64,000 nucleotides of DNA from Gordonia alkaliphila (GCF_023017165.1 NZ_JALKBW010000001.1:124001-188000), one strand, 5' to 3'. Shown: positions 1 to 9,070, numbered from the stretch's first letter. Numbers and translations are program-made. The notes: generated from the letters alone by a model not told the origin.

Positions 1-781
1 GGCGGCCTTCGAGGTAGTCGTAGGTCACCCGGTCCGGTGCGATCATGCCCGCGCGGGCGCCGGCCTCGATCGACATGTTGCAGATGGTCATCCGGGCTTC
101 CATCGAGAGCTTCTCGATGGCCGAGCCGCGGTACTCCAGGACGTGGCCCTGACCGCCGCCGGTGCCGATCTCGGCGATGATCGCCAGGATCAGGTCCTTG
201 GCGGTGACGCCGTCGGGCAGCTCACCGTCGACGTTGATGGCCATGGTCTTGAACGGACGCAGCGACAGCGTCTGGGTGGCCATCACGTGCTCCACCTCGG
301 AGGTGCCGATGCCCATGGCGATCGCGCCGAAGGCGCCGTGGGTGGAGGTGTGGCTGTCGCCGCACACCACGGTCATGCCGGGCTGGGTGAGCCCCAGCTG
401 CGGGCCGACGACGTGCACAATGCCCTGCTCGGCGTCGCCCATCGGGTACAGGCGGACCCCGAACTCGGCGCAGTTGCGGCGCAGCGTCTCCACTTGCAGC
501 GCCGAGACCTGGTCGGCGATCGGGCTGTAGATGTCGACGGTCGGGACGTTGTGGTCCTCGGTCGCGATGGTGAGGTCGGGGCGACGCAGCTCGCGGCCGG
601 CCACGCGGAGGCCGTCGAAGGCCTGCGGACTGGTGACCTCGTGCACCAGGTGCAGGTCGATGTAGATCAGGTCCGGCGCGGTCTCACCGTTGTCGTCGAC
701 CTTTCCAGGCACCACCACGTGGGCGTCCCAGACCTTCTCGGCCAGCGTGCGGGGCACGCCGGCTGCTGCTGACTGCGTCAT
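1..781 (-). CDS. leuC: 3-isopropylmalate dehydratase large subunit, 3' part beyond left edge
   Basis: Aconitase-family enzyme that, with LeuD, isomerises 2-isopropylmalate to 3-isopropylmalate in leucine synthesis. About 260 N-terminal residues are visible: it opens [18 protein letters not shown], then [18 protein letters not shown] and the family signature [13 protein letters not shown]. The three Fe-S cysteines lie further on, outside the window. Start is ATG at 781; an in-frame ATG six bases upstream (787) with a GAAAG-like site before it is equally possible. It is divergent from an IclR regulator, the arrangement seen in mycobacteria and corynebacteria, which suggests control by that regulator. 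Identity is very likely. Confidence 0.95.
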   Translation of the reverse strand, partial: MTQSAAAGVPRTLAEKVWDAHVVVPGKVDDNGETAPDLIYIDLHLVHEVTSPQAFDGLRVAGRELRRPDLTIATEDHNVPTVDIYSPIADQVSALQVETLRRNCAEFGVRLYPMGDAEQGIVHVVGPQLGLTQPGMTVVCGDSHTSTHGAFGAIAMGIGTSEVEHVMATQTLSLRPFKTMAINVDGELPDGVTAKDLILAIIAEIGTGGGQGHVLEYRGSAIEKLSMEARMTICNMSIEAGARAGMIAPDRVTYDYLEGR

Positions 782-850
782 GAGCATGCTCGACTTTCAC
801 GTCTTACCCGGTCCACCGGCTTCGGGGCTGTCGCCCGAGCGGACTGGCAA

Positions 851-880
851 TCTCAATATATGGACGGCTAATATCGCCGT
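851..880. promoter_or_regulatory. divergent leuC/ltbR promoter with small inverted repeat
   Basis: The 93-base gap between the divergent genes is AT-rich only here. TAATAT (869-874) is a good -10 box ending six bases before the regulator ATG at 881, so that transcript is probably leaderless. On the other strand TATATT (855-860) is a -10 candidate for leuC. An inverted repeat ACGGC-7-GCCGT (864-868, 876-880) straddles the first -10 and could be the regulator's own operator. Box assignments are inference. Confidence 0.55.
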
Positions 881-1597
881 ATGAGAAATACTAGCGGAAT
901 CGGCGTCCTAGACAAATCGGTGCTGGTCCTGCAGACGCTCGCCCAGCAGCCGTGCAATCTCGCCGAACTCACCGAGGCCACCGGCCTCCCCCGCGCTACC
1001 GCGCATCGCCTGGCCGTCGGCCTCGAGACCCACCACCTGCTGGCCCGCGACACGACCGGGCGCTGGGTGCCCGGTCCGGCCCTGCACAGCCTCGCCGCGG
1101 CCGCGCCGGACATCCTGCTACAGGCCGCTCTGCCCCTGCTGCCGGGGCTGCAGCAGACCACCGGCGAGTCGGTGCAGCTCTACCGCCGCGAAGGACGCGA
1201 GCGCGTGTGCATCGCGGCCGTCGAACCGCCGACCGGACTCCGCGACACCGTGCCCGTCGGTTCGCGACTGCCGATGAGCGCAGGCTCGGCGGCCCGGGTG
1301 CTCGCTGCCTTCGCCCCGCCCGAGGCCCGCACCGACCTCCTGGTCGACGCCGGCTTCACCGAGCGGGCGCTGACCGAGGTGCGCAAGCGCGGCTGGGCGC
1401 ACAGCGCCGGGGAACGCGCCGACGGCGTCGCCAGCGTGTCGGCGCCGGTGCACGACAGCACCGGCGAGGTGATCGCCGCGGTGTCGGTCTCCGGGCCGAT
1501 CGACCGGATGGGTCGTCGTCCCGGCGAACGCTGGGCGGGCGACCTCGTCGACGCCGCCACCCGCATCGGCGCACGACTGGCCCCGCCGCTGCGCTAG
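881..1597 (+). CDS. ltbR: IclR-family transcriptional regulator, LtbR-like
   Basis: A 238-residue IclR-type repressor: N-terminal winged helix-turn-helix (recognition region about residues 33-54, ATGLPRATAHRL) and C-terminal ligand-binding domain (about 75-238, with SAGSAARVLAAF and the SAPVHDSTGEVIAAVSVSGP strand). Divergent placement next to leuC matches LtbR of Corynebacterium glutamicum, which represses leuB, leuCD and trp genes, and Rv2989 of M. tuberculosis. Here it would be expected to control leuC and probably itself. The effector is not visible from sequence. ATG start lies directly behind a -10 box. Confidence 0.88.
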   Translation: MRNTSGIGVLDKSVLVLQTLAQQPCNLAELTEATGLPRATAHRLAVGLETHHLLARDTTGRWVPGPALHSLAAAAPDILLQAALPLLPGLQQTTGESVQLYRREGRERVCIAAVEPPTGLRDTVPVGSRLPMSAGSAARVLAAFAPPEARTDLLVDAGFTERALTEVRKRGWAHSAGERADGVASVSAPVHDSTGEVIAAVSVSGPIDRMGRRPGERWAGDLVDAATRIGARLAPPLR

Positions 1598-1606
1598 CGT
1601 CGCCCT

Positions 1607-2122
1607 ATGGGAACCAAGCAGCGGACTCAGATCGTCATGTCCGACGACGAGATCACCGACTTCATCCACCGCAACCGCACCGCCACCCTCGCCACCGTCG
1701 GCGCCGACGGTCAGCCGCACCTCGTCGCCATGTGGTTCGGCGTGGCCGAGGGCGACGGCCCCCTGCCCGAGCTGTGGTTCGAGACCAAGGCCAAGTCGCA
1801 GAAGGCCGTGAACCTGGCCCGCGACGCCCGCCTGACCGTGATGATCGAGGACGGCCTCACCTACGACACGCTCCGCGGCGTCGCCATCGAGGGCACCGCG
1901 GAGATCTTCGACGACGCCGACACCTGCCTGCAGACGGGTATCAGCGTCTGGGAGCGCTACAACGGGCCGTACACCGACGAACTGCGCCCCGCCGTCGAGG
2001 CGATGATGCACAAGCGCGTCGCGGTGCGCGTGGTGCCGCAGCGGGTCCGGTCCTGGGACCACCGCAAGCTGAACCTCCCCGAGCTCCCGCTCGCCGGCAG
2101 CACCGCCCAGTTCTACAGCTGA
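1607..2122 (+). CDS. PPOX-class (F420/FMN split-barrel) family protein
   Basis: A 171-residue protein of the pyridoxamine-5'-phosphate-oxidase-like split-barrel fold. The N-terminal half shows the usual pattern FIHRNRTATLATVGADGQPH followed by LWFETKAKSQKAVNLARD, where family members contact the flavin-type cofactor phosphate, then VAIEGTAEIF. Actinobacterial relatives mostly use F420 rather than FMN, so an F420-dependent reductase is plausible but not shown. Starts nine bases after the ltbR stop; TAGCGT (1595-1600) six bases before ATG suggests an additional leaderless transcript. The substrate is unknown. Confidence 0.75.
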   Translation: MGTKQRTQIVMSDDEITDFIHRNRTATLATVGADGQPHLVAMWFGVAEGDGPLPELWFETKAKSQKAVNLARDARLTVMIEDGLTYDTLRGVAIEGTAEIFDDADTCLQTGISVWERYNGPYTDELRPAVEAMMHKRVAVRVVPQRVRSWDHRKLNLPELPLAGSTAQFYS

Positions 2123-2123
2123 A

Positions 2124-2218
2124 CCCTCGACAGGCTCGGGACGGCGCCCTACGACAGGTTCAGGGCTGCGCCCTACGACGGGCTCGGGGAGGCGCCCTTC
2201 GACAGGCTCGGGGAGTGG
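2124..2218. repeat. four tandem copies of a 23-24-base CCCT(A/T/C)CGACaGGcTCgGGg unit
   Basis: Starting two bases after the preceding stop, units begin at 2124, 2147, 2171 and 2195. Each reads CCCT-n-CGAC-n-GG-n-TC-n-GGG and ends in a short GCG-type linker. The core is an imperfect inverted repeat (CCCTTCGA...TC.GGG) resembling REP-like palindromes scattered in many high-GC genomes. It could form clustered hairpins at the mRNA 3' end. No coding potential seen. Confidence 0.8.
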
Positions 2219-2282
2219 GCGGGAAGCTCAGGGAGCGGGGAGCCGGGGTCGCTCCGATACGAAAGGGCCCACTCGCTTCGAG

Positions 2283-2299
2283 TAGCCCCGACGGGACTC
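2283..2299. repeat. partial duplicate of tRNA-Glu 3' end
   Basis: TAGCCCCGACGGGACTC at 2283-2299 matches, with one mismatch, the plus-strand sequence of the 3' end of the downstream tRNA-Glu gene (2392-2408). It lies in the same orientation 109 bases away, with the hairpin 2344-2386 between them. A direct repeat of a tRNA 3' end is the usual footprint of tRNA-directed integration, but nothing mobile lies between the copies, so it may be a small local duplication. Confidence 0.6.
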
Positions 2300-2343
2300 C
2301 GTCGCTTCGCTCCTCCTCGAATCGCTGTGCTGAATATACAAAT

Positions 2344-2386
2344 GAGGAAGACCCCCGGATCGCTATGCGATCCGGGGGTCTTCCTC
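2344..2386 (-). terminator. strong bidirectional hairpin after tRNA-Glu
   Basis: Perfect 20-base-pair stem (2344-2363 with 2367-2386), 3-base loop. On the minus strand it follows the tRNA-Glu 3' end by five bases and is followed by ATTTGTATATT; on the plus strand CCTTT follows. Most likely the terminator of the tRNA-Gln/tRNA-Glu transcript. Confidence 0.85.
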
Positions 2387-2391
2387 CTTTG

Positions 2392-2464
2392 TAGCCCCGA
2401 CGGGATTCGAACCCGCGCTACCGCCTTGAGAGGGCGGCGTCCTAGGCCGCTAGACGACGGGGCC
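2392..2464 (-). tRNA. tRNA-Glu(CTC)
   Basis: 73 nucleotides. 5' GGCCCCG pairs with 3' CGGGGCT, discriminator A, no encoded CCA. Anticodon arm CCGCC-CTCTCAA-GGCGG gives anticodon CTC (GAG codons). T-arm contains GGTTCGAATCC. It lies downstream of tRNA-Gln and of gltX, the enzyme that charges both. Confidence 0.95.
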
Positions 2465-2529
2465 CTAGAACATGCCGACGTGAGCCGGCTATTCGGTTGT
2501 GAGGCGCACAGGTATCCCTGTACATCTCG

Positions 2530-2601
2530 CTGGGGTACCAGGACTCGAACCTAGAATGGCGGTACCAGAAACCGCTGTGTTGCCAATTACACCATACCCC
2601 A
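2530..2601 (-). tRNA. tRNA-Gln(CTG)
   Basis: 72 nucleotides. 5' TGGGGTA pairs with 3' TACCCCA, discriminator G, no encoded CCA. Anticodon stem GCGGT/ACCGC with loop TTCTGGT gives anticodon CTG (CAG codons). T-arm contains GGTTCGAGTCC. Probably charged with Glu by gltX and amidated by GatCAB, since no glnS is seen here. Confidence 0.95.
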
Positions 2602-2798
2602 AGGGTTTTCCCGGAACTTCCGCAGCGAACTCGCTGCGTCGTTCCGAACCGAGAAGAAGATTACCAACACACCACCCCTAAACTACAAATCGTGTGGTCA
2701 GAGGGGGTAAATCTGGCCTCAACGACAATCGGCGGCAGGCGATCGCACGGCATCGAGGCGCACTCACCGTGCCCGGCCGACATACCGCGGGACCGATG

Positions 2799-2838
2799 CG
2801 ATTCGCCCGCCGTGATGAACTTCACAGCGGGCGAATCG
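2799..2838 (-). terminator. hairpin downstream of gltX
   Basis: Arms CGATTCGCCCGC (2799-2810) and its complement (2827-2838), 12 pairs; the 16-base loop contains a smaller GTGA/TCAC stem. It lies 20 bases after the gltX stop. There is no T-run, as is common for actinobacterial terminators. Confidence 0.6.
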
Positions 2839-2858
2839 GGTCGAACTGCGCCTCGCGG

Positions 2859-4331
2859 CTACTCGGCGGCCGCGGCGACGGCGCGGGCCTGCGCCAGGCG
2901 GCGCAGCGTCTTCTCGCGGCCGAGGATCTCCATCGACTCGAAGAGTGGCGGGCTGATCGCGGCGCCGGTGACGCCGACGCGCACCGGACCGTACGCCTTG
3001 CGCGGCTTGAGCTCCAGGCCGTCGATCAGCGCGGCCTTGAGGGCCTCCTCGAGGGCCGGGGTGGTCCACTCCCCGACCGCCTCGCACGCGACGATGGTCG
3101 CGTCGAGCACCGGCACCGCGTCGGCCTTGAGGTTCTTGGCGGCCGACTTCTCGTCGAAGCCGAAGTCCTCGTCGCTGACGTAGGCGAACTTCATCAGGTC
3201 CCACGCCTCGCTCAGCACCTGGATGCGGGTCTGCACCAGGTCGGCCAGCGGCGCGAACACGGCGTCGTCGATCGGCTCGTCCAGGTGGCCGTGCTCGACG
3301 AGGAAGTGGCGCAGGCGGCCGGCGAAGTCGGCCGGGGTGAGGCGCCGGATGTGCTCGGCGTTGATCGCGTCGGCCTTGCGCTGGTCGAAGCGGGCCGGGT
3401 TGGAGTTGACGTTGCGGACGTCGAAGGCGGCGATCATCTCGTCGAGGGTAAAGATGTCGTTGTCGCCGGACAGTCCCCAGCCGAGCAGCGCGAGGTAGTT
3501 GATCAGACCCTCGGGCAGGAAGCCGCGGTCGCGGTGGTGGAACAGGCTCGACTCGGGGTCGCGCTTGGACAGCTTCTTGTTGCCCTCGCCCATCACGAAC
3601 GGCAGGTGCCCGAACTCCGGGACACCGTCGGCCACGCCGATGGCCTCCAGCGCGCGGTAGAGCGCGATCTGGCGCGGCGTGGACGAGAGCAGGTCCTCGC
3701 CGCGCAGCACGTGGGTGATCTTCATCATGGCGTCGTCGACCGGGTTCACCAGCGTGTACAGCGGGTCACCGGAGCCGCGGGTCAACGCGAAGTCGGGCAC
3801 CGTGCCGGCCTTGATGACGGTGGTGCCGCGGACGAGGTCGTCCCAGGAGATGTCCTCGTCGGGCATCCGCAGGCGGATCACCGGCTTACGACCGTCGGCG
3901 CGGTGCTGCGCACGCTGCTCATCGGTCAGATCGCGATCGAAGTTGTCGTAGCCGAGCTTGGGATCGCGGCCCGCGCTCTTGTGCCGCTCCTCCACCTCCT
4001 CGGGCGTGGAGTAGGCCTCGTAGGCGTATCCGGCCTCCACCAGGCGATCGACGACGTCGAGGTGGAGCTGCTTGCGCTCGGACTGACGGTACGGGCCGTA
4101 CGGGCCGCCCACTTCGGGACCCTCGTCCCAGTTCAGGCCCAGCCAGCGCAGTGCATCCAGGATGGCCTCGTAGCTCTCCTGGGTGTCACGGGCGGCGTCG
4201 GTGTCTTCGATGCGGAAGACGAAGGTGCCGCCGTCGTGGCGGGCCTGCGCGAAGTTGAACAGCGCGGTCCGGGCCAGGCCGACATGCGGGGTTCCGGTGG
4301 GTGAAGGACAGAAGCGAACGCGGACAGTCAT
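2859..4331 (-). CDS. gltX: glutamyl-tRNA synthetase
   Basis: 490-residue class I aminoacyl-tRNA synthetase, normal length. The ATP-binding HIGH-type motif lies in [10 protein letters not shown] (residues 9-18) and the KMSKS-type loop is KLSKR (253-257). The glutamate site region [14 protein letters not shown] (38-50) and the C-terminal anticodon-binding helices are present. Actinobacteria without GlnRS use a non-discriminating enzyme that also makes Glu-tRNA(Gln), which GatCAB then amidates; tRNA-Glu, tRNA-Gln and gatCAB all lie in this window, which fits. Monocistronic-looking, with a hairpin after it. Confidence 0.97.
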   Translation of the reverse strand: MTVRVRFCPSPTGTPHVGLARTALFNFAQARHDGGTFVFRIEDTDAARDTQESYEAILDALRWLGLNWDEGPEVGGPYGPYRQSERKQLHLDVVDRLVEAGYAYEAYSTPEEVEERHKSAGRDPKLGYDNFDRDLTDEQRAQHRADGRKPVIRLRMPDEDISWDDLVRGTTVIKAGTVPDFALTRGSGDPLYTLVNPVDDAMMKITHVLRGEDLLSSTPRQIALYRALEAIGVADGVPEFGHLPFVMGEGNKKLSKRDPESSLFHHRDRGFLPEGLINYLALLGWGLSGDNDIFTLDEMIAAFDVRNVNSNPARFDQRKADAINAEHIRRLTPADFAGRLRHFLVEHGHLDEPIDDAVFAPLADLVQTRIQVLSEAWDLMKFAYVSDEDFGFDEKSAAKNLKADAVPVLDATIVACEAVGEWTTPALEEALKAALIDGLELKPRKAYGPVRVGVTGAAISPPLFESMEILGREKTLRRLAQARAVAAAAE

Positions 4332-4411
4332 GCAGGTCAGCGTAGTGGAACGCCACCGCCGATGGCGACGCGGGAGCCCGGATCCCCCGAGTGAGGATTT
4401 GCACGCTTGTT

Positions 4412-4434
4412 ATAGGTGAACTAGAACTATTGGT
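4412..4434 (+). promoter_or_regulatory. promoter and possible operator of the GntR gene
   Basis: TAGAAC (4422-4427) ends seven bases before the GTG start at 4435, the spacing expected of a leaderless transcript. The segment 4412-4430 starts ATAG and ends CTAT, an imperfect inverted repeat over the -10 box, so self-repression by the GntR protein is plausible. Inference from spacing only. Confidence 0.4.
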
Positions 4435-4809
4435 GTGTTGTTTCGCCTTCGACCGGACAGCGACGATCCGCTGTTCACTCAGCTCGCCGACGCGGTGCGC
4501 GCGCAACTGTGCGCGGGCCGGTTGGCGCCCGGCGACCGCCTGCCCGCTGCCCGCGAGGTGGCCGACGCACTGGAGGTCAACGTGCACACCGTGCTCCGGG
4601 CCTACCAGGATCTCCGCGACGAAGGCCTGGTGGAACTGCGCCGCGGCCGCGGCGCGGTGGTCACCGACGCGGGCGCACACCTGCAGTCCCTCAACGACGA
4701 CATCGCCGCGCTGATCGCGAAATCCGGCGCCTTGTCGATCCACCCCGAAACCCTGTCCGCCCTCGTGAAGGAGGCCGCTCGCGCCCACCCCGCCCCGCCC
4801 GAACCGTGA
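4435..4809 (+). CDS. GntR-family regulator, YtrA subfamily
   Basis: 124 residues. The N-terminal winged helix (about 8-78, including PLFTQLADAVRAQLCAGRL, LPAAREVADALEVNVHTVLRA and the wing LVELRRGRGAVV) is followed only by a short helical tail of about 40 residues, the hallmark of YtrA-type regulators, which bind DNA as dimers and usually control an adjacent transporter or membrane protein. The next gene, 34 bases downstream on the same strand, encodes a DUF1648 membrane protein, a recurrent partner. GTG start; ligand unknown. Confidence 0.85.
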   Translation: MLFRLRPDSDDPLFTQLADAVRAQLCAGRLAPGDRLPAAREVADALEVNVHTVLRAYQDLRDEGLVELRRGRGAVVTDAGAHLQSLNDDIAALIAKSGALSIHPETLSALVKEAARAHPAPPEP

Positions 4810-4843
4810 TCCGAGCCCGAGGCAGGACACCGCTCCCGAGCCG

Positions 4844-5875
4844 ATGACCCCTCAACCGATGACCGCGGAACAGATGGCGCGCCGGCGCCCGCTGATCGCG
4901 TTCACCACCGTCGCCATCCTCGCCCCGCTCCTTCTCCTCGGGATCGCGACGGCCGTGCAGATCTCCCTGCTCGGCTCGCTGCCCAGCGAGGTGGCCGTGC
5001 ACTGGGACATCGGCGGACAGCCCGACCGGTATCTCCCGGCGTGGTCGCTGCCGCTGATGACCGCACTCCTCGGCGTCAGCATGGTCGTCCTGCTCACGGT
5101 GCCGGCTCGACGCTCGCTCGCGGCCGGCGACGCCGGGGCGTCCTACCGGGTCCTCGGCGGCCTGTCGCTGGGCCTGAGCACGTTGATCGCCGTCATCTTC
5201 ACCGCCACCGCCTGGTATCAGACCGATGGCGGCACCGTCCCCATCGTGGGCCTCGCGATGACGAGTGCGGCCCTCGCCCTGGCCGCAGGCGTGGTCGCGG
5301 CCCTGTCGCTGCCGATTCCGCCGCACGCCGAACGCACCGTGCCGGCGACCCCGCTCACTCTCGACCCCGACGAGCAGGCAGCCTGGCTGCGCACCACCAC
5401 CGCCTCGCGCGGCACCGTGGGCCTGGCCGCCGCCGCCTTCGTCATGGGGCTGCTGGCGACGATCTTCAGCTGGGCCGACGGCCAGAGCGACAGCTACGTG
5501 ATCGGCTCGGCCGTCGTCACGATCCTGGTCGCGGTGGCCGTGGCCACCACCGTCGCCTACCGGGTGCGAGTCTCCGCCGACGGTCTGCGCGTGGCCTCGG
5601 TCGCGGGTCTGCCGCGCTTCCACGTGCCGCTCGACGACATCGCCGAGGTGGCGGTCAATCCGGACGTGCGTCCGATCGGCGACTACGGCGGCTACGGCAT
5701 CCGCTGGCGCGGGAAGACCACCGCGGTGGTGCCGCGCGGCGGATCGGCGATCGTCGTTCGACGCAGCAGCGGGCGGAGCTTCGCCGTGGTGGTCGACGAC
5801 GCCGACGCCGGCGCCGCGCTGCTCTCCGCGCTCGCCGACCGCCACCGCCAGGCGGACGACGCCGGACCTCGCTGA
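4844..5875 (+). CDS. DUF1648-domain membrane protein
   Basis: 343 residues. A membrane helix (about 17-40) precedes the DUF1648 signature PSEVAVHWDIGGQPDRY (47-63). Three further hydrophobic segments follow (about 68-88, 103-125, 131-155), and after a soluble stretch two more (about 184-204, 214-232). The C-terminal 110 residues are a soluble PH-like region (VRVSADGLRVAS... IRWRGKTTAVVPRGG). Such proteins commonly sit beside small GntR regulators, as here; B. subtilis SdpI, an immunity protein to a toxic peptide, belongs to the same broader group. Function in this organism is unknown. Confidence 0.75.
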   Translation: MTPQPMTAEQMARRRPLIAFTTVAILAPLLLLGIATAVQISLLGSLPSEVAVHWDIGGQPDRYLPAWSLPLMTALLGVSMVVLLTVPARRSLAAGDAGASYRVLGGLSLGLSTLIAVIFTATAWYQTDGGTVPIVGLAMTSAALALAAGVVAALSLPIPPHAERTVPATPLTLDPDEQAAWLRTTTASRGTVGLAAAAFVMGLLATIFSWADGQSDSYVIGSAVVTILVAVAVATTVAYRVRVSADGLRVASVAGLPRFHVPLDDIAEVAVNPDVRPIGDYGGYGIRWRGKTTAVVPRGGSAIVVRRSSGRSFAVVVDDADAGAALLSALADRHRQADDAGPR

Positions 5876-5897
5876 CACAGACTTCTCGCCGCGGGAC

Positions 5898-6668
5898 CTA
5901 CTTGTCGACGACCGGGTTGGAGAGGGTACCGATGCCCTCCACCGTCACCGAGACCTGCTGACCGGCCACCATCGGGCCCACGCCTGCGGGGGTTCCGGTG
6001 AGGATCACATCACCGGGCATCAGGGTCATCACGGCCGAGACCCACTCGATGATGTCGCCGACGCTGTGCAGCATCAGCGAGGTCCGGCTGGACTGGCGGA
6101 CCTCGCCGTCCAGCGACGTGGAGATCGCCAGATCCGCAGGATCCAGCGCAGTCTCGATCCACGGGCCCAGCGGGCAGAAGGTGTCGTAGCCCTTGCCGCG
6201 CGTCCACTGGCCGTCGTACTTCTGCTGATCGCGGGCGGTCACATCGTTGGCGATGGTGTAGCCGAGGATCACGCTCGCCGCCTGCGCGGCCTTCACGTCC
6301 TTGCAGGGGCGGCCGATCACCACGGCGAGCTCGCCCTCGTAGTCGACCCGCTCGGACGACGGCGGACGCACGATCGGCACGCCCGGGCCGATGATCGAGG
6401 TGCTGGGCTTGAGGAAGATCACCGGGTCCACGGGCGCCTCGCCGCCCATCTCCTGGGCGTGCTCGGCGTAGTTCTTGCCGATCGCGACGATCTTGCTGGC
6501 CAGGATCGGCGCGAGCAGACGGGTCTGGCTCAGCGGCCAGCTGCGGCCGGTGAAGGTGGGATCGCCGAAGGGATGCTCGGCGATCTCGCGCACCACCTCC
6601 GCGCCCTGCTCGCCTTCCACGGCCACAAAGGCCATTCCGTCCGGGGTCGCGACTCGAGCCAGTTTCAT
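5898..6668 (-). CDS. fumarylacetoacetate hydrolase family protein
   Basis: 256 residues: short N-terminal domain (1-55) and FAH catalytic domain (about 58-256). Metal-binding acids are visible as EGE (111-113) and D142 in ANDVTARDQQ; the active-site loop GTPAGVG lies near the C-terminus. Homologous to Rv2993c, often annotated 2-hydroxyhepta-2,4-diene-1,7-dioate isomerase; relatives also act as acylpyruvate hydrolases or oxaloacetate decarboxylases. No aromatic-degradation genes lie nearby, so the broader name is safer. Convergent with the DUF1648 gene, with 22 bases between stops. Confidence 0.85.
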   Translation of the reverse strand: MKLARVATPDGMAFVAVEGEQGAEVVREIAEHPFGDPTFTGRSWPLSQTRLLAPILASKIVAIGKNYAEHAQEMGGEAPVDPVIFLKPSTSIIGPGVPIVRPPSSERVDYEGELAVVIGRPCKDVKAAQAASVILGYTIANDVTARDQQKYDGQWTRGKGYDTFCPLGPWIETALDPADLAISTSLDGEVRQSSRTSLMLHSVGDIIEWVSAVMTLMPGDVILTGTPAGVGPMVAGQQVSVTVEGIGTLSNPVVDK

Positions 6669-6775
6669 AGCGCCAGATTAGCGCAGGCAGTCGCGTCCGC
6701 GACGGCTCGGCAGGTGTTCTATACTCTGATACAGCAATCCCAATTAATGAGACGCTGCCAACGAAGGGGGCTTCC

Positions 6776-7989
6776 GTGCACGCGACGACAGCCGCGCTGA
6801 CGAGCCGACGACGCTGGGCCATCCTGGTCTGCGCCCTCATCGCCGCGCTCACCGCCACTGCCGCCACCAGTGGCTTCGCCTATGTGATTCCGCAGTTGCA
6901 GGCCACCGGCATGACCCTGGGCACAGCCTCCCTGCTGGCCGCCGTCCCCACCGTCGGCATCACCGCCGCCATCATCGCGTGGGGCTGGGCGCTGGATCGC
7001 TTCGGCGAGCGCCGCATTCTGCTCGTCTCGCTGTCGATCACCACCCTGGGCACCCTCGGCGCCGTCGTAGCCGTCGCCACCGACGCCGGCCACCTCGCGC
7101 TGGGTGCGGCGCTGCTGATCGGTGGCATCGGGTCGGGCGCGGCCAACGGCGCCAGCGGCCGCATCGTCGTCGGCTTCTTCCCCGCCGACCAGCGCGGCAC
7201 CGCGATGGGCATCCGGCAGATGGCGCAGCCGCTCGGCATCGCCGTGCTGGCACTGACCATGCCCGTGCTGGCCGGACGCGTATCGGTGGCCGCGGCGCTC
7301 GCCGTGCCCGCGGTGGTGGCCGCCCTCGGCCTGATCGTGGTGTACCTCGGGATCGTCGACCCGGAGCTGCCGCCGTCGCAGCTGACCGCCCTGCCGACCG
7401 AGAACCCGTACCGTTCCGGCGCGTACCTGTGGCGCATCCACGCGTTCAGCGTGCTGCTGGTGATCGGGCAGAGCCTGCTGTGGACCTTCGTCCCGGCCTG
7501 GCTGATCCTGGCGCAGGGCTGGAGTCCGCTGAGCGCGGGCGTCCTGGTGACGGTGACCCAGATCCTCGGCGCCGTCGGACGCATCGTGGCCGGCCGGGTG
7601 TCCGACGTGGTGGGCTCCCGCATGTTGCCGGTCCGGGTGATCGCGGTGGCCGCCGCGATCACCCTGGGGCTGCTGGCGCTGACCGACCAGTTCGACTCGG
7701 CGCTGGCCCCGGTGCTGATGGTGCTGGCGTCGATCGCCACCGTCGCCGACAACGGGCTGGCGTTCACCGCGATCGCCGAGACCGCGGGCCCGTTCTGGAG
7801 CGGCCGGCACTCGGAGTGCAGAACACCGCCCAGTTCGTCACCATCGCGGTCACCACGCCGGTGCTGGGCGTGCTGATCGAACGCGTCGGCTACTCGGCGG
7901 CCTTCGCGATCGTCGCGGCCGCCCCGGTGCTGGCGCTGCCGCTGATTCCGGCCGACCCGGAGCGGAACGAGGAGCCGGTGCTCGACTGA
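6776..7989 (+). pseudogene. MFS transporter, interrupted by a one-base frameshift
   Basis: Read through the lesion this is a major-facilitator carrier of about 400 residues with 12 membrane segments (homologue of Rv2994). From the GTG start (AAGGGGG ribosome site nine bases upstream) the frame is normal to GPFWSGR, then ends after unrelated residues at 7876. The frame one base back continues with ALGVQNTAQFVTIAV and the last two helices to 7989. The break is at about 7807 (CCGGCAC where CCGGGCAC would restore the frame). Either a real null allele or a base missing in the assembly. Substrate unknown. Confidence 0.8.
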
Positions 7990-7996
7990 ACCGCAA

Positions 7997-8045
7997 ACGA
8001 CGATGACTGCGGGCCCGGAACCCCGGGCCGCGCAGTCATCGTCGT
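7997..8045. terminator. bidirectional terminator between MFS and leuB
   Basis: Outer arms ACGACGATGACTGCG (7997-8011) and its exact complement (8031-8045), with an inner GGCCCGG/CCGGGCC stem. It separates the convergent MFS and leuB genes. No T-run. Confidence 0.75.
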
Positions 8046-8059
8046 GTACGTGCGGTGGA

Positions 8060-9070
8060 TCAGACCAGCGCGAGGATCCGGTCGCCGACCTCGGTGGTCG
8101 AGCCGCGGGTCTCGCCGCGCGAGGCGACGTCGGAGGCCACGGCGGCCTCCACGCGGGCCGCGCCGTCGACGTCACCGAGGTGACGCAGCAGCAGCGCGAC
8201 CGACAGGATCGCGGCGGTCGGATCGGCGAGGTTCTGGCCGGCGATGTCCGGGGCGCTGCCGTGCACCGGCTCGAACATCGACGGGCTCACGCCCGCGGCG
8301 TCGATGTTGCCCGACGCCGCCAGACCGATGCCGCCGGTGACCGCGGCCGCCAGGTCGGTGATGATGTCGCCGAACAGGTTGTCGGTGACGATCACGTCGA
8401 AGCGAGCCGGGTCGGTGACCATGAAGATGGTCGCCGCGTCGATGTGCAGGTAGTCGGTCGCGACCTCGGGGAACTCGCGGCCCACCTCGTCGACGGTCCG
8501 CGCCCACATGGAGCCGGCGAAGGTCAGCACGTTGTTCTTGTGCACCAGCGTCAGCTTCTTGCCGCGGGCCTGGGCGCGCGCGAAGGCGTCCCGGACCACG
8601 CGCTCGATACCGAAGCGGGTGTTCACGCTGACCTCGGTGGCGACCTCGTGCGGCGTGCCGACGCGCAGGGCGCCGCCGTTGCCGGTGTACGGGCCTTCGG
8701 TGCCCTCGCGGACCACGACGAAGTCGATCTTGCCCGGGTTCGCGAGCGGCGAGGCCACGCCGTCGAACAGGATCGACGGACGCAGGTTCACGTGATGATC
8801 CATCAGGAACCGCAGCTTCAGCAGAAAGCCGCGTTCCAGGATGCCCGAGGGCACCGACGGATCGCCGATCGCGCCGAGCAGGATCGCGTCGTGCTCGCGC
8901 AGCGACGCCAGGTCCTCGTCGGTCAGCAGCTCACCGGTCGCGTGGTAGCGACGGGCGCCGAAATCGAACTCGGTGGTCTCCACCTCGGGGTGCAGCTTGG
9001 TGAGCACCCGCAGGGCCTGGTCGACGACCTCGGGGCCGATGCCGTCACCGGGGATCAGAGCGATTTTCAC
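8060..9070 (-). CDS. leuB: 3-isopropylmalate dehydrogenase
   Basis: 336 residues. NAD-dependent oxidative decarboxylation of 3-isopropylmalate, the third leucine-specific step. It opens [15 protein letters not shown]; the substrate loop [15 protein letters not shown] and the metal site in [21 protein letters not shown] are intact. It has the shorter actinobacterial length. The GTG start (9070) overlaps the serA stop as GTGA, so leuB is translationally coupled to serA, the same order as Rv2996c-Rv2995c. Joint transcription with serA rather than leuC is indicated. Confidence 0.96.
   Translation of the reverse strand: MKIALIPGDGIGPEVVDQALRVLTKLHPEVETTEFDFGARRYHATGELLTDEDLASLREHDAILLGAIGDPSVPSGILERGFLLKLRFLMDHHVNLRPSILFDGVASPLANPGKIDFVVVREGTEGPYTGNGGALRVGTPHEVATEVSVNTRFGIERVVRDAFARAQARGKKLTLVHKNNVLTFAGSMWARTVDEVGREFPEVATDYLHIDAATIFMVTDPARFDVIVTDNLFGDIITDLAAAVTGGIGLAASGNIDAAGVSPSMFEPVHGSAPDIAGQNLADPTAAILSVALLLRHLGDVDGAARVEAAVASDVASRGETRGSTTEVGDRILALV

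Noticed and set aside
7796-7815. Programmed frameshift in the MFS gene
   Set aside because: No slippery heptamer or downstream pseudoknot evident.
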